Shown here piece by piece: positions 48,926 to 57,708 of a DNA stretch of 64,000 nt (the stretch's first letter is position 1; the number at the start of each line of letters is the position of its first letter). The stretch spans positions 14,413 to 78,412 of the forward strand of contig NZ_DBMV01000039.1 in assembly GCF_002298975.1 (NCBI RefSeq), in the 5' to 3' direction. The DNA is from Ralstonia sp. UBA689 (GTDB lineage Bacteria; Pseudomonadota; Gammaproteobacteria; Burkholderiales; Burkholderiaceae). Position numbers and translations under genes: made by a program. The notes under the pieces were generated by a model that had not been told where the DNA came from, did not search any database, and saw nothing but the letters and a program-made list of their open reading frames with translations.

Positions 48926-50038
48926 TTAGCGCGCGCCGAAGCGCGTCTCGCCGAAAAGATTCTTGGCGTGACGCGGGAAGGCTCGCCAGTATTGCGGCGG
49001 CGCCTTGACGGTGGCGCCCAGCTCGGCCGCCGCGGCCCATGCCCAATGCGGGTTGAAGAGGAACGCACGGCCGATCGCGACCAGGTCTGCACGCCCTTCC
49101 GCGATGATGGCCTCCGCCTCGCGCGGCTCGTTGATGAGGCCGACGGCGATGGTCGGAATCTGCGCCTCAAGGCGAATCTTCTCGGCAAACGGCACCTGGT
49201 AACCGGCCGACAGCGGAATCTGCTGCAGCGACGACACGCCGCCTGACGAGGCATCGATCCAATCGCAGCCACGCGCACGCAGCGCCTGCGCAAACACGAC
49301 CGAATCCTCCGGCGTCCAACCGCCCTCCACCCAATCAGTGGCCGATACGCGTACGCCCACCGGAATGTTGTCCGGTACGGCTGCACGCACCGCCTCGAAA
49401 ATCTCCAGCGGATAACGCATGCGGTTCTCGCGCGAGCCGCCATACGCATCGGTGCGCTGGTTGGCAATCGGCGAAAGGAATTCGTGCAGCAGGTAGCCGT
49501 GCGCACAGTGCAGCTCGATGGCAGCCAACCCCAGGTGGACAACGCGGCGCGCGGTGGCGACAAACTGATCGCGCACACGGGCGAGATCGGCATCGCTCAT
49601 CTCGTGCGGGGCGCGTTCTTCGGGGCGTTGCGGCAACGCGGAGGGGCCCATCGTCTCCCAGCCGCCCGCATCGAGCGGCAGCAACGCGCCGCCTTCCCAC
49701 GGACGTGCGCTCGATGCCTTGCGGCCAGCGTGCGCGATCTGGATGCCGATCGGCACCAGCGCGTTTTGCCGAATGGCGGCAAGCGTGCGTGCCAATGCAG
49801 CTTCCGTCGCGTCGTCCCACAAACCCAGGCAGCCGTTGGTGATGCGCCCTTCCGGCGACACGGCGGTCGCCTCGATCATCAGCAGGCCCGCGCCCGAGAG
49901 CGACAGGCTGCCCAGATGCGTGTGATGCCATGCCGTAGCCTGACCATGGTCGGCCGAGTATTGGCACATCGGCGAGATGACGATGCGGTTCTCAAGCGTG
50001 AGCCCGCGCAGGGAGAAAGGCTGGAAAAGTGCACTCAT
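48926..50038 (-). CDS. Old-yellow-enzyme family oxidoreductase (YqjM/NamA-like)
   Basis: An FMN-dependent NAD(P)H:enone reductase of 370 residues. It has the YqjM-class N-terminus with SPMCQYSADHGQ (cysteine near the flavin), QIAHAGRKAS, and the catalytic His pair in ELHCAHGYLLHEFLSP. GSRENRMRYPLEI and IGRAFLFNPHWAW are further family motifs. Such enzymes reduce alpha,beta-unsaturated carbonyls and nitro compounds. The physiological substrate is unknown. It converges with trmB. Confidence 0.93.
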   Translation of the reverse strand: MSALFQPFSLRGLTLENRIVISPMCQYSADHGQATAWHHTHLGSLSLSGAGLLMIEATAVSPEGRITNGCLGLWDDATEAALARTLAAIRQNALVPIGIQIAHAGRKASSARPWEGGALLPLDAGGWETMGPSALPQRPEERAPHEMSDADLARVRDQFVATARRVVHLGLAAIELHCAHGYLLHEFLSPIANQRTDAYGGSRENRMRYPLEIFEAVRAAVPDNIPVGVRVSATDWVEGGWTPEDSVVFAQALRARGCDWIDASSGGVSSLQQIPLSAGYQVPFAEKIRLEAQIPTIAVGLINEPREAEAIIAEGRADLVAIGRAFLFNPHWAWAAAAELGATVKAPPQYWRAFPRHAKNLFGETRFGAR

Positions 50039-50170
50039 GATCGGGGGACCGGCTGTCAGCGGCTGACGGAAGAAACCGCCAGTGTGTCCGAATCCGCCCG
50101 ATCGTGCAGACGGCGCGAAAACCCGCGCCGGGATGTGGAAATCAGGGGAGATGTTTGCCGCTTACGCGGC

Positions 50171-51052
50171 TTAAGCCTGCCAAGCGATGAGATGCGTGTA
50201 CGCGGTGACAAGCACGATCACGCCGAACACGATCCGGTACCACGCAAAACCGCGGAAATCGTGCGTGGCAATGAAGCGCAGCAGCCAACGCACGCAGAAG
50301 AACGCCGAGATGAACGCGGCCACGAAACCGATGGCGAAGATCGACAGATCGTCAGCCGACAGCAGCGCACGCGACTTGTACAACTCGTACACCGTTGCCC
50401 CAAAGATCACGGGAATCGCCAGGAAGAATGAGAACTCCGTCGCTACCTTGCGCGACAGGCCGAAGAGCAGGCCGCCGATGATGGTCGCGCCCGAACGCGA
50501 AGTCCCCGGAATCAGCGCAAAGCATTGTGCAAACCCGACCTTGATGGCATCGGAGATACGCAGATCGTCAAGCGTTTCGATGCGCGGCGCGCCAGCCTTG
50601 GCGGCCTCCAGCAGCGCGTTGGCGCGCGGGTCGTGCGTCTGCCCGCGATGGCGCTCGCGCCATTCGGCCCACAGAATCACAAAGCCGCCGACGATGAACG
50701 CCGAGGCCACCACGATCGGGTTGAAGAGATGCGCCTTGATCGCCTTGCCGAAGATCAGCGCAAGCGTGATGGCGGGAATCGTCGCCACGATCACGTTGAT
50801 GGCGAAACGCTGCTGGCGCGGGTCATTGGGCAGGCCCCTCACCACCTCGATGATCTTGTGGCGGAACTCCCAGCACACCGCCAGGATGGCGCCGAACTGG
50901 ATCACGATCTCGAAGATCTTGCCCTTCTCATCATTGAAGTCGAGCAGTTGGCCCGCGAGGATCAGGTGGCCGGTGCTGGAGATGGGAAGGAATTCGGTCA
51001 GACCTTCGACGATGCCGAGAATCAACGCTTTGATGGCGAGTGCAATGTCCAT
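50171..51052 (-). CDS. uppP: Undecaprenyl-diphosphatase
   Basis: An inner-membrane enzyme that recycles undecaprenyl pyrophosphate, the lipid carrier for peptidoglycan and O-antigen; overexpression of relatives gives bacitracin resistance. The 293-residue polytopic protein carries the N-terminal VEGLTEFLPISSTGHLIL motif with the catalytic glutamates, and the second motif IPGTSRSGATI. The ATG at 51052 gives the canonical start MDIALAIKALILG. Confidence 0.97.
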   Translation of the reverse strand: MDIALAIKALILGIVEGLTEFLPISSTGHLILAGQLLDFNDEKGKIFEIVIQFGAILAVCWEFRHKIIEVVRGLPNDPRQQRFAINVIVATIPAITLALIFGKAIKAHLFNPIVVASAFIVGGFVILWAEWRERHRGQTHDPRANALLEAAKAGAPRIETLDDLRISDAIKVGFAQCFALIPGTSRSGATIIGGLLFGLSRKVATEFSFFLAIPVIFGATVYELYKSRALLSADDLSIFAIGFVAAFISAFFCVRWLLRFIATHDFRGFAWYRIVFGVIVLVTAYTHLIAWQA

Positions 51053-51130
51053 GCAGTAAGCAAACAGGTGGGCAAAAAAAGGGGGGAAACGAAACGAAGC
51101 GCTGGGCGTGCCGCAGCCAGCAAGAACGCA

Positions 51131-51724
51131 CTAAGGCCGCTTGGCCTGCACGTGCACGCCTTCAGGCAAAACCGTGATTGTACCGGGCTCGACGGCCATG
51201 CCGGCCACTTTCAACTGCTCGGGCTTGAAGGTGTAGACGGCATAGTCGTTGAGCAATTGACCCGCGATCAGCGAGCCGATCGCGCTGATCTGCTGGCCCA
51301 GACCGCCGGGCACATTCCGCAAATCAAACCGATCGACGCTGGGCTGATCCAGGCGGATCGAACGCGTGGGCGCGTCGTAGTGCAGGCCACTGGAAACCGC
51401 CAGCGGCCCCGTCAACGGCTGACGGAGCAGTCCGCTTTCCACGCTCGCATCCGCCTGGATCGCGATGCGGTTACGCGCCGGGTCCAGCGAGATCTGCGGG
51501 TTGGTGAGCGTGACATCAAAGAAGGCGAGAAAGCGCCGCTGGAATGGAAACTTGCCCGCCAATGCCTCCTGCATCTGGCCGCGCGAGAAGGTGTAGCCGT
51601 CGCCGGTCCAGCCGGTCGGCATGCAAGCCACCAGCATGGCTGCAATGGCCACTGCAGCGGCGGCTGCGCCGGCCCACCAGCGAACACGAATCGAGCGGGC
51701 AACAGGTTTGGGGGAATCGGTCAT
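51131..51724 (-). CDS. DUF1439 family lipoprotein (YceB-like)
   Basis: A 197-residue envelope protein. A hydrophobic segment ends in a lipobox-like AMLVAC (cysteine at about residue 34). The DUF1439 region follows (YTFSRGQMQEALAGKFPF...LTNPQISL), with an amphipathic beta-rich pattern ending in VLPEGVHVQ. The family resembles lipid-binding periplasmic proteins; no specific role is known. It starts 6 bp after the cysteine-cluster gene, so the two form an operon, possibly with uppP. Confidence 0.87.
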   Translation of the reverse strand: MTDSPKPVARSIRVRWWAGAAAAAVAIAAMLVACMPTGWTGDGYTFSRGQMQEALAGKFPFQRRFLAFFDVTLTNPQISLDPARNRIAIQADASVESGLLRQPLTGPLAVSSGLHYDAPTRSIRLDQPSVDRFDLRNVPGGLGQQISAIGSLIAGQLLNDYAVYTFKPEQLKVAGMAVEPGTITVLPEGVHVQAKRP

Positions 51725-51730
51725 GGCAAA

Positions 51731-51988
51731 TCAGTGCGCCGCGGTGGCGATTTCGAGTCGGGTCAGGAACTGCATGGCGTGCACGGCCGAAGCACCACAC
51801 ATGTCGGGTTCGGGCTGCAGGCTGCCGCACACCGCCGGGCGTTCCGGGCGGCCAAAGATGCGGCAGCGGTTGGCCTCGTCCAGTTGCGAGCAGCGCACGC
51901 CGGCCGGCTTGCCATCGGGCATGCCGGGAATGGGGCTGGAGATGGAAGGCGCGACGCAGCACGCGCCGCAGTGGGGTCGGCAGTCCAT
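51731..51988 (-). CDS. YkgJ-family cysteine-cluster protein
   Basis: A small protein of 85 residues from the ATG at 51988. The motif MDCRPHCGACC at the start, with further cysteines in VRCSQLDEANRC and AVCGSLQPEPDMC, fits the YkgJ/UPF0153 family of likely zinc- or iron-sulfur-binding proteins. The open frame reaches 39 codons upstream, without similarity. Function is unknown. Confidence 0.88.
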   Translation of the reverse strand: MDCRPHCGACCVAPSISSPIPGMPDGKPAGVRCSQLDEANRCRIFGRPERPAVCGSLQPEPDMCGASAVHAMQFLTRLEIATAAH

Positions 51989-52181
51989 GTCCGTCCAGAT
52001 CAGCAAATTAGGGAAGGAAAGCGCTATTGTGCACCAGCACATTCGAGGCCCAGTCCGATTGACGGTTCCGATGCCGCTTGACCCGCTCCCTCGGCGTGCG
52101 TACATTAATGACCGGAAAGTAAGTTATCCGTGAGTCAGTGACCAATACCTGCTGACTGACACCTCTATTGCTGTTGCCGCC

Positions 52182-52913
52182 GTGACTGATCGAGATCCCG
52201 AGTCTTCCGCCAAACGCTGGACCCGCCGCAAGGAGGCCCGCCCCCAGGAACTGGTCGCCGCTGCGCTGAGCCTGTTCGTGGCGCGCGGCTACGCGGCCAC
52301 GCGGCTGGAAGACGTGGCCTCGGCGGCGGGCGTATCCAAGGGCACGGTCTACCTGTACTTCGCCAACAAGGAAGAACTGTTCAAGGCCGTGGTGCAGGAA
52401 AACCTGCTGCCCGCGCTGGCCGAGGGCGAAGCCCTGATCGACAGCTTCGAGGGCACCAGCGAGGCACTGCTGCACGAGATCCTGATGGGCTGGTGGGAAC
52501 TGATCGGCGAATCCCCCGCCTCCGGCCTGACCAAGCTGCTGATGGCTGAGTCGGGCAACTTTCCGGATCTGGCCCAGTATTACCACGAAGAAGTCATCGA
52601 ACGCTGCGACCGCCTGTTCGCGCGCATCCTGGCGCGTGGCGTGGCGCACGGCGAGTTCCGCGAAGCCAACGTCGACATGACCACGCTGGCCATGACCGCG
52701 CCAATGATCTTCCTGATGATGTGGAAGCACTCGTTCGGTCCGTGTTCGCATCGGGAGCTGGATCCCAAGGCCTTTATCACCCACGTGGTGTCGCTGCTGT
52801 TGCACGGCTTGCTACGCAACCCGGTGCCGGGCGTGGTGGCACCACCGCCTCCTCCGCTGACCGCAAAGCCCTGGCGCACGCCGCCCGCTGCCGACGAGGG
52901 CGCTGCGTCATGA
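52182..52913 (+). CDS. TetR-family transcriptional regulator
   Basis: A 243-residue regulator. The N-terminal helix-turn-helix (about 22-68) has the hallmark RLEDVASAAGVSKGTVYLYFANKEELF. The C-terminal ligand domain is of the AefR-like type, and a proline-rich tail (PGVVAPPPPPLTAKP) ends it. The start is GTG. It lies just upstream of the Pcm-like methyltransferase, rhodanese and TolC-family genes. It could control that efflux-related set, but no operator was identified. Confidence 0.9.
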   Translation: MTDRDPESSAKRWTRRKEARPQELVAAALSLFVARGYAATRLEDVASAAGVSKGTVYLYFANKEELFKAVVQENLLPALAEGEALIDSFEGTSEALLHEILMGWWELIGESPASGLTKLLMAESGNFPDLAQYYHEEVIERCDRLFARILARGVAHGEFREANVDMTTLAMTAPMIFLMMWKHSFGPCSHRELDPKAFITHVVSLLLHGLLRNPVPGVVAPPPPPLTAKPWRTPPAADEGAAS

Positions 52914-53008
52914 CACCCGCTGCCGGAATGTCCTCTGGACTTGCTAGAATGCCGGGTTTCTCGTCAAACCCTCATTCGCATCACTCGCTCCGCATGGAAG
53001 GCATGCCC

Positions 53009-53659
53009 ATGGACATCGAAAAATCCCGGTTCAACATGATCGAGCAGCAAATCCGTCCGTGGGACGTGCTCGATACCGACGTGCTCGACCTGCTGGCCGT
53101 CGTCAAGCGCGAGTACTACGTGCCCGAGGCTTACCGCGCGCTGGCCTTCGTCGACATGGAAATCCCGCTGGCCGGTGGCCAGAACATGCTGGCCCCGCGC
53201 GTGGAAGCCCGCGTGCTGCAGGAGCTGGCCGTGCGCAAGCACGAAGACGTGCTGGAAATCGGCGCGGGCTCGGGCTACATGGCTGCCCTGCTGGCGCATC
53301 GGGGCCGCCAGGTCACCACGCTGGACATCGTGCCCGAACTGGTGCAATTCGCACGCGACAACCTCTCGCGCAACGGCGTGACCAACGTTGACGTGGTCGA
53401 AGCCAGCGGCGCGCAAGGCTGGGGCCAGGACCTGTACGACGTGATCTGCGTCTCGGGTTCGGTGCCGACGGTGCCTGAAGCCCTGCTCAAGCAGCTCAAG
53501 GTGGGCGGTCGCCTGTCAATCTTCGTAGGCAGCGCTCCGGTCATGGAGGCGCAGCTCATCACGCGCATCTCCAACACCGAATACCAGACGCGCAACCTGT
53601 TCGAAACCTATGTGACACCGCTGGTGGGCGTGAGCGCACCGTCTCAGTTCCGCTTCTGA
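53009..53659 (+). CDS. Protein-L-isoaspartate O-methyltransferase family protein
   Basis: A 216-residue SAM-dependent methyltransferase of the Pcm type. The SAM motif EIGAGSGYMAALLA and the Pcm-style NMIEQQIRPWDVLD and GGQNMLAPRVEAR are present. The sequence differs somewhat from the repair enzyme: the Pcm active-site segment is altered to CVSGSVPTVPEALL. It is therefore probably a paralogue with another role, as found in this conserved rhodanese/TolC context. The ATG at 53009 has GGAAGG in front; two upstream ATGs are less likely. Confidence 0.88.
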   Translation: MDIEKSRFNMIEQQIRPWDVLDTDVLDLLAVVKREYYVPEAYRALAFVDMEIPLAGGQNMLAPRVEARVLQELAVRKHEDVLEIGAGSGYMAALLAHRGRQVTTLDIVPELVQFARDNLSRNGVTNVDVVEASGAQGWGQDLYDVICVSGSVPTVPEALLKQLKVGGRLSIFVGSAPVMEAQLITRISNTEYQTRNLFETYVTPLVGVSAPSQFRF

Positions 53660-53687
53660 CTCAGCCCCCAGCCCTTCCCCGATCATC

Positions 53688-54020
53688 ATGCAACAGCTCG
53701 CCCCTGCCGCCCTCGCCCAATGGCTCGCCGACGCTTCGCGCGCGCAGCCCGTCTTGCTCGACGTGCGCGAGGCGGAAGAGGTGCAGATCTGCGCCCTGCC
53801 CGGCATCACGCACATCCCGATGAACGAGATCCCGTTGCGCGCAGGCGAGCTGAATGCTGACCAAGACATCGTCTGCATCTGCCACCACGGCGGGCGTAGC
53901 GCGCAGGTTGCGCAGTTCCTGATCGTGCGCGCCGGCTTTGATCCGGCCCGCGTCCACAACCTGCAAGGCGGCGTCCACGCCTGGGCCAACCAGGTCGACC
54001 CGCAGATGACGACGTACTGA
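53688..54020 (+). CDS. Rhodanese-like sulfurtransferase
   Basis: A single-domain rhodanese of 110 residues. The active-site loop CHHGGRS (cysteine at about residue 65) is intact, with the LLDVREAEE N-terminal motif and HNLQGGVHAWA near the end. It could transfer sulfane sulfur to an acceptor; which one is unknown. It lies 28 bp after the methyltransferase and 73 bp before the TolC-family gene, an arrangement I recall as common in betaproteobacteria. Confidence 0.93.
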   Translation: MQQLAPAALAQWLADASRAQPVLLDVREAEEVQICALPGITHIPMNEIPLRAGELNADQDIVCICHHGGRSAQVAQFLIVRAGFDPARVHNLQGGVHAWANQVDPQMTTY

Positions 54021-54033
54021 TTGGGGAAGCCGC

Positions 54034-54056
54034 CGGGCGCGCACCTGCCGCGCCCG
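54034..54056 (+). other. Perfect 8-bp hairpin between rhodanese and TolC genes
   Basis: CGGGCGCG and CGCGCCCG pair around a 7-nt loop, 13 bp after the rhodanese stop. There is no T-run, so it is not a typical terminator; it could block RNA decay or attenuate. Confidence 0.4.
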
Positions 54057-54093
54057 TGCTGCCTTCCGAACGTTTTCCTCGTCCGGGGGCTTT

Positions 54094-55563
54094 ATGACTG
54101 TTGCTCGTAGTAGCCGCATGCGCATGGCCGCACACGGTTCGCTTGTTGTGCTGTGCTGGTCGATGGCGCCGGTGCTGGCGTGGGCCCAGACGCCTGCGCC
54201 GGATGTGCCCGCAGCGACCGATCTCCTCTCCGCCTATCGCGCCGCGTTGGCCAACGATCCGCAGTTCGCTTCGGCGCGCGCGCAATCGCTCGCGCAGCGC
54301 GAGAAGCTCACGCAAGGCCGCGCCGGCCTGTTGCCGCAGATCGGCGGGGCCTGGAGTTCGACGCGCATCATCTTCGACCAGAACGCACCGGTCGACTTCA
54401 ACAAGACCTTCTCGTCGACGGGCTGGACGCTGTCGCTGTCACAACCGCTGTTCCGCTGGGACCGCTGGGAGACCTACAAGCAGGGCGAAATCGCCGCGCA
54501 GGCCGCCGAGGCCTCGCTCACACAGGCGCAACTCGACCTCATCACGCGCACGGCGCAGGCCTATTTCGACGTGCTCAATGCGCAGGACACGCTGCAGCTC
54601 ACCATTGCGCAGCGCGATGCGATCCAACAGCAGTACGAGCAGGCACGGCGCAACTTCGATGTCGGCAACGCCAACATCACCGACGCCAACGATGCCCAAG
54701 CACGGCGCGACGCGATCGAAGCCACCGTCATCGCCGCGAGCAGCGACTTGGAGGTCAAGCAATCGGCGCTCAAGCAGATCGTCGGCGAGTCGGTCGGTAC
54801 CTTGGCGGGCGTACGCACGGGCGTGACGCTGCCGCAGCCCGAACCGTCCGCATCCGAACCCTGGATCGATCAGGCGCGCACCGGCAACCTGCAGGTGGCA
54901 CTCGCCCAATACAACCTACAAAGCGCCGAGCGCGATGTGAAGAAGGCCACCGCCGGCCATCTGCCCTCGGTCGATCTCGTGGCGCAGACGGGCCACACGA
55001 ATGCGAGCGGCAACCAATACATTCCATCGCTGCCGGGCGGTGCGCGTTTCGATAGTTCGCAAATCGGCGTGCAGGTGTCGATCCCAATCTTCGCGGGCGG
55101 CGCAATCCAATCGCGCGTGCGCGAGAACATTGCGCTGGAAACCAAAGCCGCGAGCGACCTCGAGTACGCCCGCCGTGCCGCCGAGCAAGGCGCACGGCAA
55201 GCGTACATCGGCGTGATTGCGGGATTGGCGCAGGTGAAGGCGCTGGAAGCGGCGGAGCTGTCGGCGCGTTCGGCGTACGACTCCAATCAGCTCGCCTATG
55301 GTGTGGGCGTGCGCATCGGCACCGACGTGCTCAATGCGCAGGCGCAGTTGTTCCAAGCCCGGCGCGATCTGGCACGCGCACGCTACGACACCATCGTCAA
55401 TGGCCTGCGGCTGAAATCCGCCGCAGGCTCGCTCTCCGAAGCGGACGTGATCCAGGTGAATACGCTGCTTACGGCCAACGGCTCGAGCGACATCACGGCA
55501 CTGCCGCCGCGCGCCCTCAAGCCCGTACAGGGAACATCGGCGGTCAAATCCGCCAAGCGCTGA
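54094..55563 (+). CDS. TolC-family outer-membrane channel protein
   Basis: The outer-membrane exit duct for type I secretion or efflux pumps. Its 489 residues begin with a signal peptide ending near LAWAQ. The TolC repeat pattern follows: LLSAYRAALANDPQFASARAQ, then coiled-coil regions, and YGVGVRIGTDVLNAQAQLFQARRDLARARYD as the second-repeat signature. The form is closest to TolC itself rather than to the lipoprotein OprM type, because there is no lipobox. No pump genes are adjacent. It converges with the META gene without a gap. Confidence 0.94.
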   Translation: MTVARSSRMRMAAHGSLVVLCWSMAPVLAWAQTPAPDVPAATDLLSAYRAALANDPQFASARAQSLAQREKLTQGRAGLLPQIGGAWSSTRIIFDQNAPVDFNKTFSSTGWTLSLSQPLFRWDRWETYKQGEIAAQAAEASLTQAQLDLITRTAQAYFDVLNAQDTLQLTIAQRDAIQQQYEQARRNFDVGNANITDANDAQARRDAIEATVIAASSDLEVKQSALKQIVGESVGTLAGVRTGVTLPQPEPSASEPWIDQARTGNLQVALAQYNLQSAERDVKKATAGHLPSVDLVAQTGHTNASGNQYIPSLPGGARFDSSQIGVQVSIPIFAGGAIQSRVRENIALETKAASDLEYARRAAEQGARQAYIGVIAGLAQVKALEAAELSARSAYDSNQLAYGVGVRIGTDVLNAQAQLFQARRDLARARYDTIVNGLRLKSAAGSLSEADVIQVNTLLTANGSSDITALPPRALKPVQGTSAVKSAKR

Positions 55564-56289
55564 TCAGCGATTCTGGCCGCTCGGTGACGACGATGGCGCC
55601 GGTGCCGCTGCCGGCAACGGCCGCTCGGCAAACTGTAGCAGCGCGCCAGTGGCCGTCTTCCAGATCACTTGGCGGCCCCGCACCCCTGCAGGCGATGGCT
55701 GCATGCCAACCGTCGCCAGCGGCGTCTTGAGCGCCTCCAGAAATGCCGTCTCCAACTCCATGCGGGCCGGATCGCACACCATGCGCGTGGTCGCCAGATT
55801 GCCGAAACGCATGCCCGAGGTGAGCTTCTCGTAGGGACCGGAGAACCGGTTGCAGCCGGAGTAACCCGACGCCACGCCGTTGGCTGCTTCCAGCCCCGTG
55901 CTGAACTCGATGGAAAGCGGCTCCGTGGCCGGGTCAGCGCCTTCGCCCTCACCTGAAGGCAATTCCTTGGGCGCGGCACCGGGCTCCTGCCAACGCACCA
56001 GCACAAAGCGCGAGCGGCCCTCGCCCTGGGCTTGGGCCAGCGTCGCCTGCCCGGTGTTGGGCGCGGCGCTGGCGGGCACCGGCTTGGCTTCGGGTGTCGA
56101 TGCAGCCTGTGCAACCGGAGCGGATGCGTTTGAGGCAACAGTTGCGGCGGGCTTGGTCGAGGCTGTCGGTGTCATGCAGCCGGCGCCAATGATGCTGGCG
56201 GCCGTCAGCGCGGCCAGGGCGGCCGCCGCCAGCACCACGCGGCGCGGCGTCTGCAACAGGCTCGGCTTGGGACGATTGGATTGAAACAT
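55564..56289 (-). CDS. META-domain lipoprotein
   Basis: A 241-residue protein. After a signal with lipobox IIGAGC (Cys38) comes an Ala/Pro/Thr-rich linker (40-85). The META domain (about 95-225) has the typical SGYSGCNRFSGPYE and TRMVCDPARMELETAFLEAL motifs. META-domain proteins (HslJ-like) are linked to stress resistance. It is upstream-isolated and lies just after waaA on the same strand. Confidence 0.9.
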   Translation of the reverse strand: MFQSNRPKPSLLQTPRRVVLAAAALAALTAASIIGAGCMTPTASTKPAATVASNASAPVAQAASTPEAKPVPASAAPNTGQATLAQAQGEGRSRFVLVRWQEPGAAPKELPSGEGEGADPATEPLSIEFSTGLEAANGVASGYSGCNRFSGPYEKLTSGMRFGNLATTRMVCDPARMELETAFLEALKTPLATVGMQPSPAGVRGRQVIWKTATGALLQFAERPLPAAAPAPSSSPSGQNR

Positions 56290-56391
56290 GAACGGATCGT
56301 GAACAGTAACGGATGCACAGTGCGCGAAGAGCCGTTAGTCTGCCCCGCACGCAATGAGTTCGCAGTTTTCGTGCTGAACGTGGTCCGCGTG

Positions 56392-57708
56392 TTACAACGT
56401 CGGCAACACCAGCGAGGCAACGGCCTCCACCGTGCGTGCGGTCGCCCCGCCATGCGTGGCAGCAAAGGCCAGCGCAGCGCGCGAGGCGGTCTCGCGCGCA
56501 TCGGCGTCAGACAGCCATGTATCGATCACACGCATCACCGCGATTGCGTCCTCTACCTGCACGCACGCGCCGGCCGCCACCGCATCGCGGGTGGCCTGCG
56601 CAAAGTTGAACGTGTGCGGGCCAATAACCACCGGGGTACCGACAGCGCAGGCCTCGATCAGGTTCTGCCCGCCCAGCGGCAGCAGGCTCCCGCCGATGAA
56701 GGCCACTTCGGCAGCCGCGTAATACAGCGCCATCTCGCCCATCGAATCACCGAGCAGGACGTCGGCATCGGCCAGACCGGCGTCGTTCGTCATGCCTGCC
56801 GCGGACACCACCATCGCGCTGCGGCGTACGACGCGCAAGCCCGCGCGCTCGGCCAGTTGCGCCACTTCGTCGAAACGCTGCGGATGACGCGGCACCAGGA
56901 TCAGCAGCGGATGCCGACGCCCGACGTGCTGCACGCGATGCGCCTGCCAAGCGTCGAGCAGCAGTGCCTCCTCGCCCTCGCGCGTGCTGGCGGCCACCCA
57001 GGCGGCGCGCCCGCACAAAGCTTCGTGCAGCACGCGGCCGGCCATGATCTGATCGACATGCGGCGTGATGTCGAATTTGAGGTTGCCCGTCACGCGCACG
57101 CGCGGCACGCCCAGCGAGCGGTAGCGATCCGCATCGTCGGGCGTCTGCGCCAGCACTGCGGCCAGTTGCGCGTAGGTCTCACGGGCGGCCTCGCCCAGGC
57201 GGGCAGTGCGGCGATGGCTGCGTGCCGACAGGCGCCCGTTGACGAGCACCATCGGCACGCCGGCAGCGTAGGCGCGTTCGATCAGCACTGGCCAGATCTC
57301 CGTCTCCATCAACAAGCCAAGGCGAGGCTGGAAATGGAGCAGGAAGCGATCGACGGCGCCGGTCAGGTCATACGGCAGATAGGCCTGGATGACACGGCCA
57401 TTGCGTTGCGCGGCAAATTCGGCGCCGGTGCGGCGGCCGGTTGGCGTCATGTGCGTGAGCAGCACAGCGTGGTGCGGGAAGCGCGCGAGCAGCGCATCGA
57501 TCAGCGGCTGCGCAGCGCGCGTCTCGCCGACGGAGACTGCGTGCACCCAGAGCAGCGGGCGATCCGGATTGGCGCGCGGAGGGTAGAAACCCAGCCGCTC
57601 GCCGATGTGCTGGCGATAGCCAGGCTCCTTGCGGCCACGCCACCACAGACGCAGGAGTGCGACAGGCAACGCGATGCGCCACAGCCAACGATAGAGAAAA
57701 CGCAGCAT
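56392..57708 (-). CDS. waaA: 3-deoxy-D-manno-octulosonic acid (Kdo) transferase
   Basis: An inner-membrane glycosyltransferase (GT30) that adds Kdo to lipid A precursor. From the ATG at 57708 it has 438 residues: an N-terminal anchor (MLRFLYRWLWRIALPVALL), the WVHAVSVGE motif with the catalytic glutamate, LMETEIWP, VTGNLKFD, and GGSLLPLGGQNLIE near the C-terminus. The long upstream frame overlaps waaC and is rejected. The start overlaps the waaC stop (ATGA). Confidence 0.96.
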   Translation of the reverse strand: MLRFLYRWLWRIALPVALLRLWWRGRKEPGYRQHIGERLGFYPPRANPDRPLLWVHAVSVGETRAAQPLIDALLARFPHHAVLLTHMTPTGRRTGAEFAAQRNGRVIQAYLPYDLTGAVDRFLLHFQPRLGLLMETEIWPVLIERAYAAGVPMVLVNGRLSARSHRRTARLGEAARETYAQLAAVLAQTPDDADRYRSLGVPRVRVTGNLKFDITPHVDQIMAGRVLHEALCGRAAWVAASTREGEEALLLDAWQAHRVQHVGRRHPLLILVPRHPQRFDEVAQLAERAGLRVVRRSAMVVSAAGMTNDAGLADADVLLGDSMGEMALYYAAAEVAFIGGSLLPLGGQNLIEACAVGTPVVIGPHTFNFAQATRDAVAAGACVQVEDAIAVMRVIDTWLSDADARETASRAALAFAATHGGATARTVEAVASLVLPTL

